In this document: positions 1-9,436 of the stretch, in pieces | How the letters are laid out: each line of letters starts with the position of its first letter | How positions within the stretch are numbered: the first letter of the stretch is position 1 | Source: Nitrospirae bacterium MYbinv3 | Lineage (GTDB): Bacteria; Nitrospirota; Thermodesulfovibrionia; Thermodesulfovibrionales; Magnetobacteriaceae | Direction of reading: 5' to 3' | Assembly: GCA_002753395.1 (NCBI GenBank) | Contig: PEAB01000026.1 | Coordinates: 1-41,781 of the forward strand | DNA: 41,781 bases | Notes under the pieces: model-generated | Told to the model about the DNA's origin: nothing | The model's input: only the letters and a program-made list of their open reading frames with translations | Databases searched by the model: none | Position numbers and translations under genes: made by a program

Positions 1-103
1 TTTCGATAAAAGAGAAAGTTGAGTATTTTTTGCGTTAATAAATACACAATAGACCTTTTGAAAGTAGTAAAGTAGATGTTTTTAAAGTTCTTCTATTTTC
101 TTT

Positions 104-3100
104 TTGCAAGAGGCTCAGAATTTAAATAATATTTCTGAAGCATTTTCTAAAAATGCGAACTGTAAATTTGAATTAGCTACAAATGACAAATTGAGTGAAG
201 AACACAAGGCAAATGTAGACTTTATGATGTCCGCAAATTCCTTGTCCTATAAGTTGAAAATGACCGACAACAGAACTAACCATGCAGTCAATGCAGATAA
301 GGCTGATAAACTACTCAGTATACAGCAGACTACTATTTATCTTGACATGTATCTGAACGTCTTATACTATAAATTAATGGATATTCTCAGGGTTATGCCG
401 ATTAGTAATATAATAATCTATGTATTAGACCACTTAAGCATACTTATAGATAGAAGTATCTCTAGTACATTTACCTTAATTCCAAGACATTTAGACTATC
501 TCTTCTTCTTATATTTTGTGTTATTATGGTTTCTGCTCAACTTTCTATCCAGATACAAGCTGTTTGGTATTGCCTCACATAGGGCAGTACGAAGAAGTAT
601 GATGGAGTTAAATGACAGCATAAATGCAAGTGTTACTAAGGATAGCGGTACAGATGCTTCAGTTGGTAAGCACATAGGTCTGTTCTTTAAGCTGTTCAGT
701 AAACAAAGTAAGTTATTTCCAAGGGCGGATGCTCGCGAAATAGAAAAACAGCTTATAGATGTATTAAACGAGATAGAAAGGATTCCAAAACTGATAAGAC
801 GTCCAGAGTTTATTTTCATCTTTGATGAGTTGGACAAGATAGAGCCGCACATAAATACTATGGAAAAAGAAGAGGCAAATACGTCGGCTGGTGCTGAGGA
901 TGCTTCATTTGTGACACAAGAGACAAGCCACCGGCAGCGCGTCATCTTAAAGATATTGTCGAATCTCAAGTATTTTTTTACAACTGCAAAGGCGAAATTT
1001 ATCTTCATTGCCGGACGGGAGATGTATGATGCCTCATTAGCTGATGTGTCTGATAGAAACTATTTTGTTGGCAGCATTTTCCATGAGGTTATAAATGTAA
1101 ACAGTTTCTTGAGTGATACTTCTTATCGAAAGACATCTGATATTACGAACATGACAGAGCAGTACGTATGTAGATACCTCATTCCTCAAGACTATATTGA
1201 CAAGACAGAGCCTGATATTACAAGAGATTATGAAACATATTCACTCAAAACATACCAAAAGTATTTAACGGAGAACCTACTTAGAATCGAAGAAAACAGT
1301 AATGATGCTGAAAATGATGCTGAAGCGGAAATACAGTTGAAAAGGGCAATTAATAAAAACAGAATCGAAAAGTTAGTCATAACTGTCCATAACTTTATTA
1401 TATATCTTACATATAGAAGCAATGGTTCACCTAAAAAACTTACCCGATATTTTGAAAAACACATAGTAAGCCCCAAAAAGCATGAATTAGGTGATTCTAA
1501 AAACTTGTGTGCTGGAAGACATTCTGAAAATATGTACTTAGAGTTTGGTTTTTATGAGCAGTACACTATAGGGTTGGTAACCTTTATAGCTACCCCTATT
1601 ATTCTATCGGTAAATAAAACGATTAAGGACTTTAGTGACAAGATCTCGGTATCAACTGCATTTATAGTCGATCAAATATATAAGTTTCATAGACATGCCT
1701 TTTCATGGAGGAATCTGGAAGTAACACCCGAAATTATTGATACACACAAGGCACCTGAACTTAGGGAGCTTATAGAGAGAATTATGCAGTTTCTCTCAAA
1801 AAACAATATTCACGAGATATTGAGCGGCCCATATATTTTCAGATTTATAAAGAAGATGGCCGATGAGATATCATTCCTATCAAAGATCTCAGAGCGGGAA
1901 TCTGCGGCATTTAACTTTACCCTTGATGAGTCTCTGTCATTAAAAGGCCACTACAAAGCACGTTTAAAAAGGCTAGAGGTAAAGTACAGTACATATGTAA
2001 AATCAGGTAAAGACAGCGAACTTGTCAGTTCTATAAGTTTTGTCCATATGGTTTTGGGTGAACTCCATTTTTATGATGAGGAGTATCACGATGCCATAAT
2101 CGAACTACTAGAATCAATACAACAACTGAAGCATATAGATTTGAATGCTATGGATATACAGACATTTTATACATATATCAGAGCGATGACTTTGCTTGGT
2201 CTTGCATACGAAAAAGGGAAGGCCTTTAGTTCGGCTTTTACAACGTACGGAAAATTAACATCAGATATTGTTACTTACAGACGTTCCTTAGATACACCAC
2301 TACGCGCACTATTGCTCCCACTTTTTGAAGGAATACGACTTATTCATCAACCTTTTCTTGCTAAATTGCAGATCATCGAAAAGAGAAGTTTAAATGGAAT
2401 TACTTATAGTGATATAGCTAAGATTGAAGAGGAATTCAGAATAGTTAGAAGTAAAAATGCTGCAGAGAAATTCCTTGTAAGATCAGAGTTCTTATGTAAA
2501 TTAGGAGACATATTGTATTATAAGAACGGATTGGTACCTGATATTACTGATAATGAGTCAAGGAGCATGGAGCTAGATCTAAGGGAAAAATCCTATTGTT
2601 TAAAAAACAATTATTGCTCGCAAAACTCACCCATTGCGCAACAGCCAATAATCAGGACAAACGATATCAAAAAACTAAAATTTCCATGTAGGGCATGTGA
2701 ATACTACATGAGAAGTTTGGAAGTGCTTTGTAAGAATTACCTTGGAATAATAATAAGCGGCAAAAATACAGAAGAGTATCTTGTCGAATTACTGAATACT
2801 TTTGTAAAAGACGATGACAAGCAGTTTGTTCACAAAAAGTCAATCGTAGCGAAGGCTATTGGAAACGTCCTATCTAACATTGGGGATACGTTCCTTTCTT
2901 GTATGAGCCCTAGCACCCCTCAAGAACTTTTAGAACATATCCAGGATAATCGCTTCTTAGCGTTATTAGAAAGTATATACAAAGACAGTATAAATGTTAA
3001 TTCGGATTCTCTTAAGATATTTATTGATTATTATAAAGATGCACAGAATAAACTTTATGAGATATTTATTTTTTATTATGCTTCGGCCTTGTTCTTTATC

Positions 3101-4246
3101 ACTGCTAGAATGCACAAAGAATATTCTTTTCAGTTCAGCAAAATTCTATTCTTAATTCAGGAGTGCCTCAACACCTTTTATAATAATGGATTTAACAATG
3201 ATCTGATATATAAAATTGGGAGTTCTCTAATTAAAAGAATACTCCAGGGTATATACAGGTCATACGAAAACGCTCATAGATTAGAGATAAACAGATTGAG
3301 AGAAATGTTTGATGGTGACTTAAATAGTATTCGTTTTAATAACTATTCAATCTCAGGTGATATAAAAGAAGTTATTGTTAGATATTATGAGATTAAATTA
3401 CGGTGTGATGATACATCTGATTTTGCATTAAAGGATAATTTTGTATCACCTTATACAACTATCTACACGATGAGAAATAGAATTATAGAACTTAGACTTA
3501 AAGCAAACATGAATGAGAACCTATTTATTGATTTGGCTAATCCAAATAATAGAGAGCTGTCAGATAAGTATTGGAGTTATAGACTTGTAGGTAAACGCTA
3601 TGACCCAAAATACAAAGGAAGTATAAGAATGGGCTTTGATAAACTCTTTAGACGCTTTTCCAACAACTCAAACAAGATTACAAATGCTTTTGGCTCTTTA
3701 CTAACCCCCCAGCTTGTTATAGAATATTTAATAACAGATTCTATTTTCTGCCTTTGTGAAATAATAAAAACATGTAAGACTTATGGCTTCTCTTATGATA
3801 TAAATCATTCATTGATTGCTCAAGCACACTTAAGACTTGCTATATGGTGCGATTACTATAATGCCTACAGAAACATTGAAACAAAAATTAAAGATAAACT
3901 TGAACTCCTTATCGGACCGTCGGAGATGATTAATATTGATCCAATTTACCAATACGAGATGGCCAGATATCACTGTCTGTGCGCTATAGAAACACATAGC
4001 GAGAGAAAAGCCTATAAGCAAATGATTGATACAATGTATTATCTAAATGACGATTTTAATGACAGTCTATATCATTTTTCTGCCGCTATTGAAAGGTTCA
4101 GACTAAACATTAAACAGATAGAAGAAATGATCACAATAACCAAGGAGCGAACTCAACCGATAGATCGAACTAACACTAATACACAGCCAGAAGACGATCT
4201 CTTCGATTATCGTAATTATTACCCCCGATATGACAACAACGTTTAA
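104..4246 (+). CDS. Large membrane-associated NTPase-like protein, probably missing its N-terminus
   Basis: I do not recognise a named family. The 1380-residue frame has one strong hydrophobic segment (about residues 131-149) and a weaker one before it (about 99-115). At 236-247 there is a hydrophobic beta strand ending in FDELDKIE, a good Walker-B signature, and at about 296-308 a second strand (KFIFIAGRE) resembles sensor 1 of P-loop ATPases. No Walker A (GxxxxGK[ST]) is visible. The rest is helical, TPR-like in places (about 650-740), with a CxxC pair (KFPCRACEYY) near 865. In KAP-type NTPases the Walker A precedes membrane segments and the Walker B follows them, so the missing motif may have been encoded upstream. 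The start shown is a TTG without a ribosome-binding site, and the same frame has a stop at 83-85, so a frameshifted or 5'-truncated gene is likely. The region is clearly more AT-rich than its neighbours, suggesting transfer. A signalling or defence NTPase is possible but unproven. Confidence 0.6.
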   Translation: MQEAQNLNNISEAFSKNANCKFELATNDKLSEEHKANVDFMMSANSLSYKLKMTDNRTNHAVNADKADKLLSIQQTTIYLDMYLNVLYYKLMDILRVMPISNIIIYVLDHLSILIDRSISSTFTLIPRHLDYLFFLYFVLLWFLLNFLSRYKLFGIASHRAVRRSMMELNDSINASVTKDSGTDASVGKHIGLFFKLFSKQSKLFPRADAREIEKQLIDVLNEIERIPKLIRRPEFIFIFDELDKIEPHINTMEKEEANTSAGAEDASFVTQETSHRQRVILKILSNLKYFFTTAKAKFIFIAGREMYDASLADVSDRNYFVGSIFHEVINVNSFLSDTSYRKTSDITNMTEQYVCRYLIPQDYIDKTEPDITRDYETYSLKTYQKYLTENLLRIEENSNDAENDAEAEIQLKRAINKNRIEKLVITVHNFIIYLTYRSNGSPKKLTRYFEKHIVSPKKHELGDSKNLCAGRHSENMYLEFGFYEQYTIGLVTFIATPIILSVNKTIKDFSDKISVSTAFIVDQIYKFHRHAFSWRNLEVTPEIIDTHKAPELRELIERIMQFLSKNNIHEILSGPYIFRFIKKMADEISFLSKISERESAAFNFTLDESLSLKGHYKARLKRLEVKYSTYVKSGKDSELVSSISFVHMVLGELHFYDEEYHDAIIELLESIQQLKHIDLNAMDIQTFYTYIRAMTLLGLAYEKGKAFSSAFTTYGKLTSDIVTYRRSLDTPLRALLLPLFEGIRLIHQPFLAKLQIIEKRSLNGITYSDIAKIEEEFRIVRSKNAAEKFLVRSEFLCKLGDILYYKNGLVPDITDNESRSMELDLREKSYCLKNNYCSQNSPIAQQPIIRTNDIKKLKFPCRACEYYMRSLEVLCKNYLGIIISGKNTEEYLVELLNTFVKDDDKQFVHKKSIVAKAIGNVLSNIGDTFLSCMSPSTPQELLEHIQDNRFLALLESIYKDSINVNSDSLKIFIDYYKDAQNKLYEIFIFYYASALFFITARMHKEYSFQFSKILFLIQECLNTFYNNGFNNDLIYKIGSSLIKRILQGIYRSYENAHRLEINRLREMFDGDLNSIRFNNYSISGDIKEVIVRYYEIKLRCDDTSDFALKDNFVSPYTTIYTMRNRIIELRLKANMNENLFIDLANPNNRELSDKYWSYRLVGKRYDPKYKGSIRMGFDKLFRRFSNNSNKITNAFGSLLTPQLVIEYLITDSIFCLCEIIKTCKTYGFSYDINHSLIAQAHLRLAIWCDYYNAYRNIETKIKDKLELLIGPSEMINIDPIYQYEMARYHCLCAIETHSERKAYKQMIDTMYYLNDDFNDSLYHFSAAIERFRLNIKQIEEMITITKERTQPIDRTNTNTQPEDDLFDYRNYYPRYDNNV

Positions 4247-4262
4247 AGAGAAATGGAGAGAA

Positions 4263-4426
4263 TGGGTGCATAAGAACCACCATGACCTTACTAACACAAC
4301 AAGTAATGAAAGTCATTGATATGGGGAGTTTAATGGGGTCAAGGGGACTGGTCCCCTTGCGGAGGGGTTTGAGGGGAGGCAGAGCCTCCCCTTCTTTAAA
4401 AAAAACACGACTTTCTTATGCACCCA
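4263..4426. mobile_element. MITE-like element 1 with 14-bp terminal inverted repeats
   Basis: This 164-bp non-coding element begins TGGGTGCATAAGAA and ends with the exact inverted copy TTCTTATGCACCCA. It is flanked by the 5-bp direct repeat GAGAA (4258-4262 and 4427-4431), a likely target-site duplication. The interior carries a small palindrome around AATGAAAGTCATT and one copy of the GC-rich double-hairpin repeat (4335-4393). A longer copy in the opposite orientation lies at 25299-25521. It encodes no transposase, so it would need one acting in trans. Confidence 0.8.
4335..4393 (+). repeat. GC-rich double-hairpin repeat, copy R1
   Basis: The repeat starts GGGGTCAAGGGGAC and contains two perfect palindromes: AAGGGGACTGGTCCCCTT and GGGGAGGCAGAGCCTCCCC. 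It lies inside MITE-like element 1. The spurious reading frames across it should not be annotated as genes. Confidence 0.85.
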
Positions 4427-4440
4427 GAGAAATAAAACAC

Positions 4441-4469
4441 TTGACAAACACAAAATTGTATGCGATAAT
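4441..4469 (+). promoter_or_regulatory. Sigma-70-type promoter of the tRNA pair
   Basis: TTGACA at 4441-4446 and GATAAT at 4464-4469 are separated by 17 bp, placing transcription start near 4476, about 23 bp before tRNA-Val. It lies just outside the right end of MITE-like element 1. Confidence 0.7.
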
Positions 4470-4498
4470 ATCTGTGTAGTTAAGCTGATATGTAGCGT

Positions 4499-4574
4499 GG
4501 GCGGGTAGCTCAGTTGGGAGAGCACAGCCCTTACAAGGCTGGGGTCACAGGTTCAAGCCCTGTTCCGCCTACCA
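4499..4574 (+). tRNA. tRNA-Val (anticodon TAC)
   Basis: A complete 76-nt cloverleaf. The acceptor stem GGGCGGG pairs with TCCGCCT (two G:U pairs), the D arm is GCTCAGTTGGGAGAGC, the anticodon stem is CAGCC/GGCTG around CTTACAA, and the T stem is ACAGG/CCTGT around TTCAAGC. The discriminator is A and the CCA end is encoded (4572-4574). The anticodon TAC at 4532-4534 reads GUA-type valine codons. It is probably co-transcribed with the tRNA-Asp that follows. Confidence 0.95.
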
Positions 4575-4616
4575 TGATCATGATGCAGAAGGCTAAGCTA
4601 ATAACAAACGGTTAAT

Positions 4617-4693
4617 GGGGCGGTAGTTCAGCCGGTTAGAACGCTGGCCTGTCACGTCAGAGGTCGCGGGTTCGAGCCCCGTCCGCCCCGCCA
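4617..4693 (+). tRNA. tRNA-Asp (anticodon GTC)
   Basis: A complete 77-nt cloverleaf with acceptor GGGGCGG/CCGCCCC, anticodon stem CTGGC/GTCAG around CTGTCAC, T stem GCGGG/CCCGT around TTCGAGC, discriminator G and an encoded CCA (4691-4693). The anticodon GTC (4651-4653) specifies aspartate. It follows tRNA-Val by 42 bp with no promoter seen in between. No intrinsic terminator is evident in 4694-4810. Confidence 0.95.
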
Positions 4694-4814
4694 TATTAAC
4701 TAACAAACAAATCAGAAAAAACTCACCATAAAAGAAGAATTGAATATCGAAATCTCAGCAAGGCTGCAAAAATAAAGCATAATAGGCGTTAAAACAACCA
4801 TTGCTGATATTTAC

Positions 4815-4900
4815 GGGGTCAAGGGGACTAGTTCCCTTGTGGGTGGGACTAGGGAGGGGGTTGCGAACCCCAGCGTCAGTAGGCAAAGCCCTCCCTATTT
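4815..4900 (+). repeat. GC-rich double-hairpin repeat, copy R2
   Basis: Begins GGGGTCAAGGGGACTAG and ends about 5 bp beyond the stop codon of the minus-strand YkgJ-like gene. It has the long form, with an extra palindrome GGGGTTGCGAACCCC in the middle that is also seen in R6 and, slightly changed, in R3. It lacks the terminal inverted repeats of the MITE-like copies. Confidence 0.8.
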
Positions 4901-4905
4901 TAAAT

Positions 4906-5679
4906 CTACTGGCACTTAACCCGAACAGCGTCTTTCTTAAGAATAAGGGTTGGTACCTTAAACAGGGCAAAAAGCAGCCAACGATGTGCAAACTTCATTA
5001 GCTCTGCCTCATCCTGCCTTAACATCTCTATCTCCTCATCCTCCAGGTCAAACGTATTTAAGAAGGCGCTCTTAAACACAAAATCCCTGAATGAATCTAC
5101 ATCATAGCTGCCCATGAAAAACATCCTGATACTCTTGTCATCCGGCACCTTATCACCACCGGCTAACTTCTTCTTCAGGATTATCTCAACCCAGTCCTTA
5201 TTCATATCCTCGTACAGCTCGATCTCAAGATCCTGCTTCCACTGACGTACCGTCCACTGCCTATCAACGCTGTGCCCCTTACAAAAATCCTCCTTAATGA
5301 GAAAATAAAAGTCACCGCCGTCCTTACCTTTTTTTGCCACCCCATAACCCAACGGATAGTAACGGCACACCATCGGCCTGTCCTTATAAATAGAACAACC
5401 CTCCTGCTCGACAAACCTGCATCTATTATTGTCATCCATCCTCAGCTTTATAAACGGCAGATTCGTCTCCTTCGCTATGGACGTATCGGTGTATCGTAAC
5501 AGGAACTCGCTGGAACTTATCCCCAGTCTGTTCTTCAACCTTAAGATGTCATAAGGTGACAATACTATCTCCAATTCGCTGCAACAGGTGTTATAGCACG
5601 ACAACCCACTATGACAGTCAAAGCGAAAACCGCTGTCTATTTCTAAGTCAAATATCTCTTCCTTAAGTTTATCAATCAT
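4906..5679 (-). CDS. YkgJ-family cysteine-cluster protein
   Basis: The 257-residue protein carries the Cys pattern of the YkgJ (UPF0153, putative Fe/Zn-chelating) family. C22, C28, C32 and C33 sit in a CxxxxxCxxxCC cluster near the N-terminus, followed by C87, C95 and C105, the last within RPMVCRYYPLG, the family hallmark. The C-terminal 130 residues are helical and less conserved. The precise biochemical role of the family is not established; a metal centre is inferred from the cysteines. The start at 5679 has GAAGGG upstream, although the spacing is long. The gene stands alone between repeats R2 and R3, downstream of the qmo genes on the same strand, and is probably a separate unit. Confidence 0.85.
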   Translation of the reverse strand: MIDKLKEEIFDLEIDSGFRFDCHSGLSCYNTCCSELEIVLSPYDILRLKNRLGISSSEFLLRYTDTSIAKETNLPFIKLRMDDNNRCRFVEQEGCSIYKDRPMVCRYYPLGYGVAKKGKDGGDFYFLIKEDFCKGHSVDRQWTVRQWKQDLEIELYEDMNKDWVEIILKKKLAGGDKVPDDKSIRMFFMGSYDVDSFRDFVFKSAFLNTFDLEDEEIEMLRQDEAELMKFAHRWLLFALFKVPTLILKKDAVRVKCQ

Positions 5680-5791
5680 AATTATTTATTTCCCTTCTGA
5701 TTTGGCATGTTATTATTGAATTTAGAAAAACAGTTATAACGGTACTAGCACTCAAAGCTAACATCTTAAGCAACCCACGACTGGCATTTAC

Positions 5792-5879
5792 GGGGTCAAG
5801 GGGTCGAGTTCCCTTGTGGGTGGTTTTAGGGAGGGGGTAGCGAACCCCTGCGTTAGTGGCAGCGCGCCCCCTTCTTTCC
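5792..5879 (+). repeat. GC-rich double-hairpin repeat, copy R3
   Basis: Directly abuts the qmoC stop codon (5880-5882). On its left it keeps a relic (AACATCTTAAGCAACC, 5757-5772) of the sequence found next to the core in the TAATGC-type elements at 15402 and 35533. It contains an imperfect version of the central palindrome (GGGGGTAGCGAACCCC). Confidence 0.8.
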
Positions 5880-7139
5880 CTACATGATATCGCGGTTTGC
5901 CATCTTAGAGTATGTTATAGCAACTGTCCTGTACACCAGGTGAGCCAGCTTTGAATACGGCAGATAGGCAATAATGTAAAACACAAAGATCAGATGAATG
6001 AAGTAGATCGTGTAAGCTGGAACGGCCAAACCAGCAACTCTCAACAACTCTGATAATAGACCCGTCACTGCTAGTATCAGCATAACGGAAGCAAACAACC
6101 AGTCAAACGACGAGGTCTTACTCACAAAACCCTTGTCCTTGAGTCTGCTGGATACTATCATAATACCGCCTAACAAAAACGCTATGGCACTTAGGTTACC
6201 AAACGTCTTAAAGACCAGATAGGCCAAAAACACGAGTTCCTTTGAGCCGCCAAATAGCGCTAAGATATTCGGGTCTGTCAGCGAATATGGAGACCGCCAG
6301 CCTAGTACGTACATGTGAAAAACCGCCCAGTTTGTAGTTATAAACAGCCCTATAAAGCCAAACATCACTAGCCTGTGAGCAGTGGTCCTTTCCTTGTTCG
6401 CATCGCACTTCTGAAACTTGTTGTGAAAGACTATCTCTTTGATTGTGGCAATAAAACTTGGCAAGAAGCGTCCATATGCGAGTAGTTTATACGGCTGTGT
6501 GTTTAACCCGTTCCAGAACCGGCTTACGCTGATCACAAAGGAAAGCATCACCAACGTTGTTGTAGTAATAAAGATTGGGTCTATATAGTGGATTGGAAAG
6601 AACTTGTCAAACACTACCTGTCCCTCAGGAAACAGAGGCTGCCCAGAACTCATGCGTACCCCTATAAATGCCCCAAACAGTAAAATAGGTAAGGCAAGGG
6701 CCAACAGTATAAGACTTGGATTTCCCACTATAGTGCCCATAAAACGGGGAAATGCGTTTTCTGCAACGGCACTTTTTCTCAATACCGACAACACATCGCC
6801 TGGTCTTGCCCCGCGAGGGCAGTACTTCGTACAGTCGTTGCAGTTATGGCAGAGCCAGACGTCTGGATCGCTGGCAAGTGCCTTCTTCATTCCCCATTGA
6901 GCCATGAGCATCTCTTTCCGGGGAAAGGGATTGTCCTTAGGCGTCAGTTCACAAACAACCGAGCACGTAGCACACTGATAACACTTCTTTAACGTGTCGG
7001 CTCCAGCCTCTTGCAGGCTCCTTACAAAACCTACATCGGGCGTTACTACTGTCCCATCACCCATAATAACCTCCACCTTGTTTTGTAGGGGAGCAAAAGA
7101 CCGATAAACGGCAGAAGGGTCATTAATGGTGAAAACCAT
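5880..7139 (-). CDS. qmoC: Quinone-interacting membrane-bound oxidoreductase subunit QmoC
   Basis: The membrane-anchoring subunit of the Qmo complex, which passes menaquinol electrons towards APS reductase. The 419-residue protein joins an HdrC-like ferredoxin domain to an HdrE/NarI-like cytochrome b domain. Two [4Fe-4S] motifs are complete: C53-C56-C59-C63 and C97-C100-C103-C107. From about residue 130 there are roughly six membrane helices (for example 133-151, 192-208, 263-283, 310-330, 348-368, 382-402). Histidines for haem b are available in these helices, but I did not assign ligands. It is the last gene of aprBA-qmoABC, 49 bp after qmoB. The start has GAGG about 11 nt upstream. Repeat R3 follows its stop codon directly. 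Confidence 0.95.
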   Translation of the reverse strand: MVFTINDPSAVYRSFAPLQNKVEVIMGDGTVVTPDVGFVRSLQEAGADTLKKCYQCATCSVVCELTPKDNPFPRKEMLMAQWGMKKALASDPDVWLCHNCNDCTKYCPRGARPGDVLSVLRKSAVAENAFPRFMGTIVGNPSLILLALALPILLFGAFIGVRMSSGQPLFPEGQVVFDKFFPIHYIDPIFITTTTLVMLSFVISVSRFWNGLNTQPYKLLAYGRFLPSFIATIKEIVFHNKFQKCDANKERTTAHRLVMFGFIGLFITTNWAVFHMYVLGWRSPYSLTDPNILALFGGSKELVFLAYLVFKTFGNLSAIAFLLGGIMIVSSRLKDKGFVSKTSSFDWLFASVMLILAVTGLLSELLRVAGLAVPAYTIYFIHLIFVFYIIAYLPYSKLAHLVYRTVAITYSKMANRDIM

Positions 7140-7188
7140 ATTAAACCATGCCTCAGTGTACGGTCTTTTGTCCGCCCCATGTTTTTAT

Positions 7189-9432
7189 CTAAAAACCCTT
7201 AAAGGGATTTGGTCCAAACCCTTTCAACTTCTCTGAGAAGTCTTCAAGAATCTTTGGTAGTTGGTCCCACTCGTTAATGGCTAACTGTACCTGCTGTACC
7301 CTTTCGGCCTCTAGGTTCAACCTGCCGAGGGTCTCCTGCACCTTACTCATTCTTTCGCTGGCCATCTGAGAACCCTTTATGAAGTGGCACTGATAGTCAT
7401 CACCATACTTACAGCCGATAAGCATCAACCCATCTATTCCACGTGACAGGGCGTCTGTTACCCATACTAGATTTGTACCGCCCAAACACCGTAAGGATAT
7501 AAATCTGTAGTTTGGATTAAGCTGCATTCTATTGATACCGGCCATGTCTAAGGCTGGATAGGCGTCGTTTTCACAGATGAGTGCAACGACAAAAGGCTCT
7601 TCTCCCTCTGATGGTACGTCGAGTGATTTTAGCATTGCTGAGACCATATCAACGCTGTAGTTCCTAAACGATATGATCCTCTGAGGACATGCCCCCATAC
7701 AAGTTCCACAACGGCGGCAGCGGTATGGGTGTTCCTTCGGTGTTCCCTTTTCGTCCTCATCGAGGACTCCAAAGGGGCACTCAACCGTACAGCGGCGGCA
7801 CTGTGTACAGCTCTCCAAGCGAAATTCAGGGAAAGTTGCATCTCCTGCCCTTGGATGTACTGCCTTGCCTTGTGCCGTCAACTCAACGCACTGTATGGCC
7901 TTGAGGGCTGCTCCTGTGGCATCGTTGCTTGACTGCAGACCATCCATCGGGTGTCGCACCGCTCCGGCTGCGTATATTCCCGTGCGTCTTGTCTCATAGG
8001 GGAAGCATATGAAGTGTGAATCAGGGAAGCCGTACTTCAGATGCGGTATCTCAGGACCTTGGCGGTATTTTAGCTTCAACGTCCAGGGCGTAGGGTTAAG
8101 CTCCTGTATCTCACCGTCCTGGGTTTTTCTGACAACCCATTCTCCTACGTACTCAGGGGTCAGGTCATTCACAGCCATACCGTCAGGTATCATGTTTGAC
8201 ACCATGCCGGTAGCAAGTACAACGATATCGGCCTTGATACGCACGTCCTGGCCCAACAGTTGATTATCTATATCGACCAACAGACTGCCATCTGGGGCCT
8301 CCTCTATGCCGCGCACCTCGCCCTTGGTGAGATAGATACCGGGGTCATCCTGGGTGGCCTTGTAGAAGCTCTCATAGATGCCGGGTGTCCTCATATCCTT
8401 GTATATGATGTATGCGCCTGCTTCGGCATTGGACTCTCTGACGTACTTGGCTTGTTTGAGGGAGACGTTGCAGCAGACGACGGAGCAGTACGGGATGTGC
8501 TTTTCATCCCTCTGGCCGGCACACTGTAGGAAAACCACACTCTGAGCCGGCTTACCATCGGAGGGTCGTGCAATCTTACCCTTTAAGGCCAGCTCTTCCA
8601 TCTCCATATTAGTAACGACGTTCTTGAACCTGCCGTAGCCATACGTCTCTGAAAGCGGTGAGGCGTCGTAGGGTTTCCAGCCTGTTGCCATAATAATGGC
8701 GCCGACACGGAATACCTCCTCAGCTCCGTCCTTCTTGAGCTTGACGTCAAACATGCCAGGTTCACCCTCTATCTGCTCTATTGTTGAATTTACGTGTACC
8801 TTTATGTTGCTATTACCTTCTACAGCCTTGACCTTGTTATCTATTGTGGGGCTTAAGAGCTGGTTAAATGGCGGCTTTACAGGGTAGCTCTTGTAGAATT
8901 TCTTTGCCCAGCCGCCTAAAGCTGGTGATTTCTCAACGATAACGGCCTTGTAACCTGCTCCAGTCACTTCAAGAGCGGCTGTCAAACCAGCGTTACCACC
9001 GCCTACCACAAGTATAGACCTCTCTACGTCGGTAGTTTTTGGTATGGGGACCTCAGACTTACTGATGCGGGTTATACCCATGCGCAGGTTATCGCCGGCG
9101 ATTGCCTGGGTTGGTTCGGTCTTTGGCGGTTGGGTCCAGACGACGTGTTCCCTGAGGTTTACCCTTTCTGTTACATACAGGTATTGGTCAAAGTCAAACA
9201 CGTCTGTGTTTACCCTTGCCGAGCAGGCTGCAATAACTATCTTATTGACGCCTTCATTTTTAATGTCGTCACGTATGACTTGTACCCCATCGTCGCTGCA
9301 TAAAAAGGGATGAGATTTACACACAGGCGCCCGTAACTCACTCTTGGCCACCTTTTCGAGGGCTTCAATGTCTAAGCTATCCCCTATGCCGCAGTCCGTG
9401 CATATATATACACCTATTTTATTATCTGCCAT
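7189..9432 (-). CDS. qmoB: Qmo complex flavoprotein subunit QmoB (HdrA-like with MvhD domain)
   Basis: A cytoplasmic electron-transfer subunit of Qmo. At 747 residues it has the expected QmoB architecture. It starts with an HdrA-type N-terminal region with Cys pairs (C11, C14). An FAD-binding Rossmann fold follows, with GGGNAG at 144-149 and the later ATG motif near 408. Two ferredoxin-type clusters come next (C542/C545/C548/C552 and C572/C575/C578/C582), then an MvhD/FlpD-like C-terminal domain (about 610-735, with CLGGTN and GCKYGDDYQC). The MvhD part distinguishes QmoB from QmoA. It starts 4 bp after the qmoA stop, so the two are translationally close. In sulfate reducers QmoB is thought to contact AprBA directly. 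Confidence 0.96.
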   Translation of the reverse strand: MADNKIGVYICTDCGIGDSLDIEALEKVAKSELRAPVCKSHPFLCSDDGVQVIRDDIKNEGVNKIVIAACSARVNTDVFDFDQYLYVTERVNLREHVVWTQPPKTEPTQAIAGDNLRMGITRISKSEVPIPKTTDVERSILVVGGGNAGLTAALEVTGAGYKAVIVEKSPALGGWAKKFYKSYPVKPPFNQLLSPTIDNKVKAVEGNSNIKVHVNSTIEQIEGEPGMFDVKLKKDGAEEVFRVGAIIMATGWKPYDASPLSETYGYGRFKNVVTNMEMEELALKGKIARPSDGKPAQSVVFLQCAGQRDEKHIPYCSVVCCNVSLKQAKYVRESNAEAGAYIIYKDMRTPGIYESFYKATQDDPGIYLTKGEVRGIEEAPDGSLLVDIDNQLLGQDVRIKADIVVLATGMVSNMIPDGMAVNDLTPEYVGEWVVRKTQDGEIQELNPTPWTLKLKYRQGPEIPHLKYGFPDSHFICFPYETRRTGIYAAGAVRHPMDGLQSSNDATGAALKAIQCVELTAQGKAVHPRAGDATFPEFRLESCTQCRRCTVECPFGVLDEDEKGTPKEHPYRCRRCGTCMGACPQRIISFRNYSVDMVSAMLKSLDVPSEGEEPFVVALICENDAYPALDMAGINRMQLNPNYRFISLRCLGGTNLVWVTDALSRGIDGLMLIGCKYGDDYQCHFIKGSQMASERMSKVQETLGRLNLEAERVQQVQLAINEWDQLPKILEDFSEKLKGFGPNPFKGF

Positions 9433-9436
9433 ATCT

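Noticed and set aside
4282-5001. Short reading frames across the GC-rich repeats (GSRGLVPL-type translations)
   Set aside because: They recur wherever the repeat occurs, on both strands, and follow palindromic DNA, with no start signals. They are by-products of the repeat.
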